Below are positions 27,299 to 35,644 of a DNA stretch of 64,000 bases, piece by piece. Origin of the DNA: Marinobacterium stanieri. GTDB taxonomy: Bacteria > Pseudomonadota > Gammaproteobacteria > Pseudomonadales > Balneatricaceae. Numbering within the stretch: position 1 is the stretch's first letter; each line of letters starts with the position of its first letter. The stretch covers positions 124,001 to 188,000 of the forward strand of contig NZ_FTMN01000006.1 in the NCBI RefSeq assembly GCF_900155945.1, in the 5' to 3' direction. The translations under genes were made by a program, and so were the position numbers. The notes under the pieces are model-generated. The model did not search any database. It worked only from the letters and a program-made list of their open reading frames with translations, and was not told the origin of the DNA.

Positions 27299-28681
27299 AT
27301 GTCCATGCGAGATTTCAACGTGTTTGCAGAACTGATGCTACATGAACGCCTGCTCAAGGCGATCGATAAATTGGGGTTCACCCAGCCGACTCCCGTACAG
27401 CTGGAAACCCTGCCCGAAGCCCTGGCCGGACATGACCTGATCGTCGGTGCCGAGACAGGCAGTGGCAAGACGCTGGCGTTCGTAGCGCCGATGCTGCAAC
27501 ACTTTCTGGATACCCCCTCGCCCAACACGGGTACCCGCGGCCTAATCCTGACGCCAACACGAGAGCTTGCAGAACAGGTCTGCCAGTCGGTAAAGGATCT
27601 CGCCGCCTTTACCCGCGTCAACGTCATGACCGTCTGCGGCGGCACCGGCTTCAAGGAGCAGGCTGCCGAGATGCGCAAGAATCCGGAAGTGCTGGTAGCC
27701 ACGCCGGGCCGTCTGGCCGAGCACCTGGAGCGCCAGACACTGGACCTTGATGATCTCGAATATCTGGTACTGGATGAAGCCGACCGCATGCTGGACATGG
27801 GTTTCCGTGACGAGGTGATGGCCATTGTTGATATCTGCCGCCCTCAACGCCAGTCCATGGTCTTTTCTGCCACACTGACTCACCGCGGCGTGCGGGAGCT
27901 GCTGCCGCAGGTACTCAAGGACCCTAAAGAGCTTCTGCTTCACACGCCTCAGGATGCCCAGGCGTCCATTCGCCAGCAGATCATTCTGGCGGATGATGAC
28001 AAGCACAAGGAACGCCTGATGGAGTGGCTGCTGGCCAACGAGCAGTACGACAAGGCGATCATTTTTACCAATACACGCGACAAGGCGCAGTGGCTGGCCA
28101 AAAGCCTGCAACGCCAGCACCGCCGCTCCGGCGTACTGCATGGTGAAATGACCCAGGATGAGCGCAAGCATGTCATGGGACTGATGCGCAGCGGCAAAAT
28201 CAATGTTCTGGTAGCAACGGACGTGGCGGCGCGCGGTCTGGATATTGAAGGCCTGGACCTGGTGATCAACTTTGATATGGCACGCAAGGGTGACGAACAT
28301 GTTCACCGAGTGGGCCGCACCGGTCGCCAATCACGTGAAGGCCTGGCGGTCTGCCTGATTTCACACACCGAGTGGAATCTGATGTCCAGCATCGAACGGT
28401 ACCTCAAGCTCCAGTTTGAGCGGCGCACACTGAAAGGACTGGAAGGCAGCTACAAGGGACCCAAGAAGGTGAAAGCCTCTGGCAAGGCCGCCGGTACCAA
28501 GAAAAAGAAAACTGACGCCAAAGGCGCCAAGAAGAGCAGCGGCAAGGTGCGCGAACGCGACCGCAAACAGGTCGGCAAGCGCCGGGGCAGTAGCGGCGCC
28601 AGCCCAGTGCCCAAAGGCCCCAGTCTGGGCGATGGCTCCATGCCGATGATGAAGCGCAAGCCAAAACCAGATAACGACTGA
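27299..28681 (+). CDS. srmB: SrmB-like DEAD-box ATP-dependent RNA helicase
   Basis: 460 residues. Helicase motifs appear in order: Q motif (FTQPTPVQ), AETGSGKT (I), PTRELA (Ia), TPGR (Ib), DEAD (II), SAT (III), IIFTNT (IV), ATDVAARGLDI (V) and HRVGRTGR (VI). A basic tail (about 380-460) is rich in Lys, Arg, Gly and Ser and contains GKRRGSSG, resembling the E. coli SrmB tail. SrmB unwinds RNA during 50S ribosomal subunit assembly. RhlE-type helicases are the alternative, but the tail and FDMARKGDEHVHR wording favour SrmB. The gene stands alone and ends in a strong terminator. A second ATG lies two codons on. Confidence 0.9.
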   Translation: MSMRDFNVFAELMLHERLLKAIDKLGFTQPTPVQLETLPEALAGHDLIVGAETGSGKTLAFVAPMLQHFLDTPSPNTGTRGLILTPTRELAEQVCQSVKDLAAFTRVNVMTVCGGTGFKEQAAEMRKNPEVLVATPGRLAEHLERQTLDLDDLEYLVLDEADRMLDMGFRDEVMAIVDICRPQRQSMVFSATLTHRGVRELLPQVLKDPKELLLHTPQDAQASIRQQIILADDDKHKERLMEWLLANEQYDKAIIFTNTRDKAQWLAKSLQRQHRRSGVLHGEMTQDERKHVMGLMRSGKINVLVATDVAARGLDIEGLDLVINFDMARKGDEHVHRVGRTGRQSREGLAVCLISHTEWNLMSSIERYLKLQFERRTLKGLEGSYKGPKKVKASGKAAGTKKKKTDAKGAKKSSGKVRERDRKQVGKRRGSSGASPVPKGPSLGDGSMPMMKRKPKPDND

Positions 28682-28698
28682 GTACGCGTTTATCCATT

Positions 28699-28726
28699 AA
28701 AAACGGGCCTCAAGGCCCGTTTTTTT
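28699..28726 (+). terminator. Intrinsic terminator after the helicase gene
   Basis: ACGGGCC and GGCCCGT pair around a short TCAA loop, preceded by an A run and followed by a run of seven T. It starts about 20 bases after the stop codon. Confidence 0.92.
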
Positions 28727-28792
28727 GTGCCTGCACGTTGGTCTGCCACCCCTGAATCGGCGACAACCTGAACGCCGCCTTATAGCAGATTA

Positions 28793-28813
28793 GAGTTGCG
28801 CATAATGCAACTC
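28793..28813. promoter_or_regulatory. Perfect 7-bp inverted repeat upstream of the CoA-transferase
   Basis: GAGTTGC, seven bases (gcataat), then GCAACTC. The dyad lies about 190 bases upstream of the CoA-transferase start and past the helicase terminator. Its size and symmetry suit a dimeric regulator; the regulator is unknown. The 28727-29002 region otherwise holds only AT-rich promoter-like sequence, including TATAAT at 28970-28975. Confidence 0.4.
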
Positions 28814-29002
28814 AGTTTCCACAAACCCGCAACAATGTCTACAATTTATTCATAAAACTAGACTAAAGAACTACAGCTAGTTAAAGTCCTGCTCGTAAAA
28901 TACGCCTGCATAACCTGTAATACGGCCAATCTTTATACCCTGCGCAAAAATGCGAACCCAGGCCATAAATATAATTGTCAACAATCTGGCGTGAGAGTCC
29001 CT

Positions 29003-30520
29003 ATGTCTGATCACTCAAGAATCCTCTGCCCTGTCCTGCAACAACGCATTATGAGCGCCGAACAGGCTGCCGAGCTGATTCCGGCAGGTGCCAATGTAGG
29101 TATGAGCGGTTTCACCGGTGCCGGCTACCCCAAAGCCGTCCCGGGCGCTCTGGCGCAACGCATTCGACAGCTGAACAGTCAGCCCAATGCCAAGCCGTTT
29201 CGTATCAATGTGTGGACAGGGGCCTCCACGGCGCCCGAGCTGGATGGTGTGCTGGCCGAAGTTGATGGCATCGAGATGCGCCTGCCGTTCCAGAGCGACC
29301 CCATCTGCCGCAACCGTATCAATGATGGCACCATGGATTATGTTGATTACCACCTTTCCGAGGTGTCCCAGTACGCCTGGTCCGGCTTCCTCGGCAAGAT
29401 GGATATCGCCCTGATCGAAGTGGCCGGCATCCGTGAAGACGGCAGCCTGATCCCCTCCTCCTCTATCGGTAACAACAAGACCTGGATTGAGCAGGCGGAC
29501 AAGATCATTCTGGAGGTCAACTCCAGGCAGAATGCCAAGCTGGAAGGCATGCACGACGTGTACTACGGTACCGCGCTGCCGCCGAACCGCAAACCGATCA
29601 TGCTGACCGATCCGGCAGACCGTATCGGCGAGCAGTACCTGGCCTGCCCGCCGGAGAAAGTGATCGCCGTAGTCGAAACAGCAGCGCCTGACCGCAACTC
29701 GCCGTTCAAGCCCAGCGATGAAGTTTCAAAAAAGATCGCCGGGCATATCCTCGAGTTCTTCAACAAGGAGATCGAACTGGGCCGCCTGCCGAAAGAGCTG
29801 CTGCCCATTCAATCAGGGGTGGGCAACATCCCCAACGCGGTGCTGGAAGGTCTGGATGCCGGCCCTTACAAGAACCTGACCGCCTTCACCGAGGTGATTC
29901 AGGACGGCATGCTGAAGATGCTCAAGTCCGGCACCCTGAAGGTTGCATCCGCTACAGCCTTCTCCCTGAGCCCGGACGGCATCCAGGAGTTCGACGACAA
30001 CATCGACTTTTACCGGGACAAGATCATTCTGCGTCAGCAGGACATCTCCAACCACCCGGAACTGGCCCGTCGTCTGGGTGTGATCGCCATGAACGGCCTG
30101 ATCGAATGCGACCTCTACGGCAACGTGAACTCTACCCACATCATGGGTACCCGCATGATGAACGGCATCGGCGGTTCCGGCGACTTCGCCCGTAACGGTT
30201 ACCTGTCGATCTTCGTATCGCCGTCGACCGCAAAGGATGGTGCTATCTCGGCGATCGTGCCGATGGTGTCACACGTTGATCACACCGAGCACGACGTGAA
30301 GATCATCGTCACCGAACAGGGCCTTGCGGACCTGCGCGGCCTGTCACCGCGCCAGCGCGCCCATGAAATCATTAACAACTGCGCCCATCCGGACTTCCGC
30401 CCTGCGCTGATCGACTACTACGAACGTGCATTGCACTCGGGTCGCGGCATGCATACCCCGCATCTGTTGGAAGAAGCGCTGAGCTGGCACCAGCGCTATG
30501 AACAAAGCGGACAGATGTAA
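29003..30520 (+). CDS. Acetyl-CoA hydrolase/transferase family: succinate/acetate CoA-transferase
   Basis: 505 residues from the ATG at 29003; an in-frame GTG 12 bases upstream overlaps the GAGAG ribosome site and is less likely. The sequence follows the AarC/Cat1 family: VGMSGFTGAGYPKAVP near the N-terminus, SGVGNIPNAVLEGL in the middle, catalytic Glu297 in TAFTEVIQDGML (close to the Glu of AarC), and GTRMMNGIGGSGDFARN toward the end. The enzyme moves CoA between acetate and succinate, linking acetate handling to the TCA cycle. It is monocistronic, between two terminators. It could act as an acetyl-CoA hydrolase; the family is often misnamed. Confidence 0.92.
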   Translation: MSDHSRILCPVLQQRIMSAEQAAELIPAGANVGMSGFTGAGYPKAVPGALAQRIRQLNSQPNAKPFRINVWTGASTAPELDGVLAEVDGIEMRLPFQSDPICRNRINDGTMDYVDYHLSEVSQYAWSGFLGKMDIALIEVAGIREDGSLIPSSSIGNNKTWIEQADKIILEVNSRQNAKLEGMHDVYYGTALPPNRKPIMLTDPADRIGEQYLACPPEKVIAVVETAAPDRNSPFKPSDEVSKKIAGHILEFFNKEIELGRLPKELLPIQSGVGNIPNAVLEGLDAGPYKNLTAFTEVIQDGMLKMLKSGTLKVASATAFSLSPDGIQEFDDNIDFYRDKIILRQQDISNHPELARRLGVIAMNGLIECDLYGNVNSTHIMGTRMMNGIGGSGDFARNGYLSIFVSPSTAKDGAISAIVPMVSHVDHTEHDVKIIVTEQGLADLRGLSPRQRAHEIINNCAHPDFRPALIDYYERALHSGRGMHTPHLLEEALSWHQRYEQSGQM

Positions 30521-30547
30521 GATTTTTCCGATGCTCTAAGCCCTTAT

Positions 30548-30573
30548 GGCGCCCTTTACGGGCGCCTTTTTTA
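30548..30573 (+). terminator. Intrinsic terminator after the CoA-transferase
   Basis: GGCGCCC and GGGCGCC pair around a TTTAC-type loop, followed by six T. It ends only about ten bases before the stop of the convergent minus-strand gene. Confidence 0.9.
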
Positions 30574-30581
30574 TCCAGTAC

Positions 30582-32285
30582 TCAGACGCCTTTAGCCAAA
30601 CGCCGGTAAAGCTCAGCTGGAAATGCTTCTGCCTTCATTCGCTCCACTACCGGTTCATAGTCATAGGGCAGAGATTTGAAACTGACTTCGTTTTTCACCG
30701 GATCATAGAGTGCAAACTGTGCCTGCGGAGTGCCATTACGAGACTGTCCGATAGACCCCGGACAGACCAGACACTGGGCAAAGCTTTCCAGAGAAATCAC
30801 CTCACCCACCCTGTGACGATCCTGCCCCTCCAGATCACGCCCATACAGCCCCGGCATATGGGAATGGCCGTGGAAACAGAGACGGCGGTTCAGAGCTGTC
30901 AGCTTGTCCAGATTTTCCCGGTAGGTCATTTCATAGACATAACCGTAAAAAAACTCCGGGTCCAGGGGCGCTCCGTGGACTGCCATCCAGTCATCATTAT
31001 CCAGCACCGGAGGCAACGCCTTGAGCCATCCCAACTGCTCCTCGGATAACTGTGCATTCGTCCATTCAGCCACATGGCGTGCGTGCTTGGACAGGCCTCG
31101 CTCATAAGCTCCCAGTGCAATGCAGTGATCATGATTGCCCTTGATGATGTGGAAATTGGATGCCCTCATCAACTCCACAACCTCTCTGGCATCAGGCCCG
31201 TAACCAACCAGATCACCCAGCACGATTCCTTGAGAAACATCGTTTTGCTCCAACCACTCGAGCACAGCACTTAGCGCCGGCAGGTTGGCATGAATATCAG
31301 CCAACACAGCCAACGGTTGCTGATTAATCAAATCTTGTTTGCTCTGGCAAGCAGAACTCCGGGTCGAAAATGGATCAGTTCCCTGCACACTGGCTGCCGG
31401 CCGGGATACATCTGCGGGAGTGTCTGCCGATGTCACAGCAACTGCTGGAGCACTGGAAGCGGGCTCATGAACCTTACCCAGTGTGCAATCAGAGAGCTTG
31501 CCAGGCGCATTCAGCGTGGCACAAATAAGATTGGCAATATCACGCTTTTTGCCTGCAGGCATAAAGGCTGAACGGAGCTGGTAGGCGATACTGGCTCTGT
31601 AGTTAAGATCACCGAAAATATGATCAACCTGCTGCCCAAGTTCTGTTGCAAGGGTACGGGCAAAGTCACGGTCCAGCCACTCCAGTTTACGGATCATGAC
31701 CCCCAGCATCACCGAGAAGGAAATGAACTTGTCCCAGGGGTAGGTTTCATCGTCGACGTAGAACAGACGATCATTTGCATCCAGCGCGAAGTTGGACAGG
31801 CCTTCATCAAGCTTGAGCTGGCAACGCTCGGCCGTCTGCAGGTACATCTCAAACATGGACGTCATTTGTCGCAGTAAAACACGACGCGCATTTTCTGTAT
31901 CAGGCCGAACTTCCAGCAGCTTGTGCAAGGGACGCAGCCTGGGCGTAATATTTCCGATCAGCACCTCTTCAGAAAGATCGATGGCGCCGTCGCGTTCTAT
32001 ATAGATGTAAAACCAGGTCTTCTCAGGGTGGTACACCCCCAATTGGCGCTCCCGTTCCAGCACCTTGCCCAACCAGGGATCGGCCTGCGCCGCCGTCAAT
32101 TTCAGATCCCGGCGAATTTTGACCACAGTGTCACGATTCGCATAGATATTGGTTTCGGGGCGCCCCGTGAACTCGCTGTTATGCGCCAGTGCTGTCGAAC
32201 CCTGCTTGATGGCATCACTAATCTGTGCAGGTCCAAAGCCTGCCCGCCCCTCTAGCGCACCGATAATTTTCAGTTTTTTTTTCAC
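30582..32285 (-). CDS. Fusion of a kinase-like domain with a C-terminal metallophosphoesterase
   Basis: 567 residues in two halves joined by a Ser/Ala/Pro-rich linker (about 270-322). The C-terminal half (325-545) is a calcineurin-like phosphoesterase: DIH at 330-332, GDLVGYGPD with D358, GNHDH at 383-387, H438 in AVHGAP and HGHSH at 472-476, so all metal-ligand motifs are present. The N-terminal half resembles protein/aminoglycoside kinase folds: K56 in TVVKIRRD, a catalytic-loop-like D160-xxxx-N165 (LDEGLSNF), and an acidic D178/D179 (FYVDDE) at the spacing expected for metal binding. That assignment is inference from motif spacing. The gene lies downstream of the Roadblock gene, separated by a strong terminator. 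Substrates are unknown. Confidence 0.8.
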   Translation of the reverse strand: MKKKLKIIGALEGRAGFGPAQISDAIKQGSTALAHNSEFTGRPETNIYANRDTVVKIRRDLKLTAAQADPWLGKVLERERQLGVYHPEKTWFYIYIERDGAIDLSEEVLIGNITPRLRPLHKLLEVRPDTENARRVLLRQMTSMFEMYLQTAERCQLKLDEGLSNFALDANDRLFYVDDETYPWDKFISFSVMLGVMIRKLEWLDRDFARTLATELGQQVDHIFGDLNYRASIAYQLRSAFMPAGKKRDIANLICATLNAPGKLSDCTLGKVHEPASSAPAVAVTSADTPADVSRPAASVQGTDPFSTRSSACQSKQDLINQQPLAVLADIHANLPALSAVLEWLEQNDVSQGIVLGDLVGYGPDAREVVELMRASNFHIIKGNHDHCIALGAYERGLSKHARHVAEWTNAQLSEEQLGWLKALPPVLDNDDWMAVHGAPLDPEFFYGYVYEMTYRENLDKLTALNRRLCFHGHSHMPGLYGRDLEGQDRHRVGEVISLESFAQCLVCPGSIGQSRNGTPQAQFALYDPVKNEVSFKSLPYDYEPVVERMKAEAFPAELYRRLAKGV

Positions 32286-32307
32286 ATCAGTCCCATTTTT
32301 TCAAAAA

Positions 32308-32335
32308 CCAAAAAGAGCAGCCATCCGGGCTGCTC
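32308..32335 (-). terminator. Intrinsic terminator between Roadblock and kinase/phosphatase genes
   Basis: On the minus strand, GAGCAGCC, five bases, then GGCTGCTC make a perfect 8-bp stem followed by TTTTT. It lies between the Roadblock gene stop and the start of the downstream fusion gene, so the latter depends on readthrough or on its own promoter in about 22 bases of T-rich DNA. Confidence 0.88.
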
Positions 32336-32357
32336 CTGGTGAAGGGGTAAGGATTGA

Positions 32358-32768
32358 TCAGGACGGGCAATACTCTGCAATATGCGGCAGGTTAATTCGA
32401 ACGGCTGACCAGCCCATACCCAGGTTGGTATTTCGGCTGGTGATCAGCACAACCAGAGAATTGGGCTTCTCGGGCACAACAGCCATAAAGTGGTAGGTTC
32501 TCTCCGTGCTCATTTGCACTTCCTGAATCATATGGCGAACCGGTTGGCCACGCTGATTGGACAGAAGCGACTCTACCGCTCGCACATTACGCCCACGCAT
32601 CATATCAACAGCAGCTGCCGCCACGGCTTCGAGATAGGAAGAAGTAAAGTAAGGAACGTTGTGCGCAACTGACAACAGCAATCCACTTTCCAAATCAACG
32701 ACAGCGCACCCCAGAGCACCATCCACATCATTCACAATATTCTGTAACAGGTCATCCAGCTTAGACAT
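32358..32768 (-). CDS. Roadblock/LC7-domain protein
   Basis: 136 residues, one Roadblock/LC7 domain: an N-terminal helix (SKLDDLLQNIVNDVDG), then the strand ALGCAVVDLESGLLLS, a central helix around SSYLEAVAAAAVDMMRGR, and strands RTYHFMAVVPEKPNSLVVLITSR. MglB-like proteins of this fold dimerise and act on small Ras-like GTPases, or serve as scaffolds. No GTPase with a P-loop is encoded nearby. It follows the (EP)-linker gene on the same strand by about 40 bases and is probably cotranscribed with it. Confidence 0.88.
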   Translation of the reverse strand: MSKLDDLLQNIVNDVDGALGCAVVDLESGLLLSVAHNVPYFTSSYLEAVAAAAVDMMRGRNVRAVESLLSNQRGQPVRHMIQEVQMSTERTYHFMAVVPEKPNSLVVLITSRNTNLGMGWSAVRINLPHIAEYCPS

Positions 32769-32811
32769 AGTATTTCCGACTCAACATTATGGACTCAGGG
32801 TGGTAATTCCC

Positions 32812-34014
<1,203 letters not shown>

Positions 34015-34377
34015 GTCAATTGCTCATAGATAAAACAGGCTATAGCGAGTGCATCCATGCACGGCTAAAAGATAAGAGTAAAAATGAATTGAGTGTTTGA
34101 ATTGACGAAAAGAAAAGGTTTTCGTGTCAAAGGCAAATTTTATAATTAAAGATGTTTTTTATCAAAAATAAAATCGACTTTAAAAAGAAACAAAAAATCT
34201 TCTTTAAGTTTCAAAAAATACCGCTTTTTCTGATTTTCATGCTGTACCCATTTCCTATTATTACTTGCCCCTGCCTTCAAATCACATCAATGGTCTATAT
34301 CAATAGCAAAGCATTGCCTCCGGCCCAACAGCAGCAAAATCTGTTAGGCTGAGACTAGAGCTTCAGCAGGAGGCGAT
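34015..34377. other. 363-bp AT-rich divergent intergenic region
   Basis: Separates the Roadblock locus from the MgtC-type gene. 34081-34240 is strongly AT-rich with many A and T runs and a TATAAT at 34141-34146. A weak 66-codon frame here is too biased to call a gene. The region probably holds promoters for both flanking operons. Confidence 0.5.
34102..34130. promoter_or_regulatory. Inverted repeat in the divergent promoter region
   Basis: TTGACGAAAA, seven bases, then TTTTC-gt-GTCAA: a 10-bp dyad broken by a two-base insertion. It lies about 90 bases upstream of the (EP)-linker gene start. It could be an operator or a small hairpin; on the minus strand one arm also gives a TTGACA-like box. 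Confidence 0.35.
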
Positions 34378-35628
34378 ATGGCTCAAGAACCTCTGTTTTT
34401 AGTGTTGGTAGCATTGGCGCTGGGCATGCTGATCGGTCTTCAGCGTGGCTGGCATGAACGTCACACCCGCGCTGGTGGTCGCATCGGTGGAATACGCACC
34501 TTTGGCTTGCTGGCCCTCAGCGGTGCCATGGCCGCACTGCTGGCTGAACCGCTGGGGCCCGGCATTACCATCGGTATCGGTATTGCGGCCGCCCTGTTGT
34601 TGGGACTGGCGCACTGGCTCGACTCCCGCGACGATCAGGACTTCGGCATCACCACTGTCGTTGCCGGTATCGTGACTTACCTGTTAGGTGCCATGACCGT
34701 ACTGACCGACCTCAGTCTGCCTGTGGCCATCGCGGTCCTCACTACAATAGTGCTGCATTTCAAGCAGGCTCTGCATCGCGCTCTGGAGCACCTGAGCGAT
34801 CATGAGATCCGTGGCATTCTGCAACTGGCACTTATTTCCGCTGTCCTGCTGCCGGTATTGCCCAATGAAACCTACGGCCCCTGGGATGCGCTTAACCCCT
34901 ATGAGATCTGGCTTCTCGTAGTCCTGATTGCCGGCATCAGCCTGGCCGCCTACTTCGCCATGCGCCTGGCCGGGCCGGACAAGGGCGTGATTATCACCAG
35001 CCTGCTGGGCGGATTGGCATCCAGCACCGCATTGACTCTAAGTCTGGCCCGCATGACCAGCCGCCTGCCGCTGCCACGTCTGCTGGCCTGCGGCATTCTG
35101 CTGGCCGCCACCATCATGTATCCGCGTATTCTGCTGGAAGTGGCAGTGGTCAATGCCGCCCTGCTGGACGCCCTCTGGTTGCCTATGGGTGCCATGGCAC
35201 TGGGCTGTGCCGCCGGCGCAGTATGGCTGTGGCGCACCCGGGAGCCCTTCGGCAACCTGGATACCTCTCAACTTATCACCGAGCCCTTCCAGCTGATGCC
35301 GGCGCTGCAGTTCGGCTTTCTGCTGGCACTGATCATGTTGATCTCCCACGGCATCAAGGCACATATGGGCGAGCAGGGGTTATGGCTGGTCGCGATTGTG
35401 GCCGGGCTCACCGATGTAGATGCCATCACCCTGACGCTGGCGCGGATGGCACGTGACACCATCAGCCAGGATACAGCGGTCACCGGTATCACTCTGGCAG
35501 CGATCACCAACACCCTGGTCAAGGGTGGCCTGGCCTTTTTTGCCGGCCACTGGGCACTGTGTAAACGGCTCTGGCCGGGGTTGGTGCTGGCCGTCGCGCT
35601 GGCTTTGCTAACCTTATTCCTGACCTGA
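34378..35628 (+). CDS. MgtC/SapB-family protein with C-terminal DUF4010
   Basis: 416 residues, very hydrophobic, with about twelve membrane helices. The first 140 residues are MgtC/SapB-like (LALGMLIGLQRGWHER, GGIRTFGLLALSGAM, DFGITTVVAGIVTYLLGAM). The remainder matches DUF4010 (LISAVLLPVLPNETYGPWDALNPYEIW, GLASSTALTLSLARM, GLTDVDAITLTLARMARD). The family is linked to magnesium homeostasis and envelope stress, but the transport activity of this architecture is unproven. AGGAGG lies 6 bases before the ATG. The next gene starts about 17 bases after the stop, so the two form an operon. Confidence 0.9.
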   Translation: MAQEPLFLVLVALALGMLIGLQRGWHERHTRAGGRIGGIRTFGLLALSGAMAALLAEPLGPGITIGIGIAAALLLGLAHWLDSRDDQDFGITTVVAGIVTYLLGAMTVLTDLSLPVAIAVLTTIVLHFKQALHRALEHLSDHEIRGILQLALISAVLLPVLPNETYGPWDALNPYEIWLLVVLIAGISLAAYFAMRLAGPDKGVIITSLLGGLASSTALTLSLARMTSRLPLPRLLACGILLAATIMYPRILLEVAVVNAALLDALWLPMGAMALGCAAGAVWLWRTREPFGNLDTSQLITEPFQLMPALQFGFLLALIMLISHGIKAHMGEQGLWLVAIVAGLTDVDAITLTLARMARDTISQDTAVTGITLAAITNTLVKGGLAFFAGHWALCKRLWPGLVLAVALALLTLFLT

Positions 35629-35644
35629 GCGGGAGGAGATGGAC

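Noticed and set aside
34152-34352. 66-codon Lys/Phe-rich frame before the MgtC-type gene
   Set aside because: Its composition simply reflects AT-rich DNA, it lacks a ribosome site, and it is better explained as promoter DNA.
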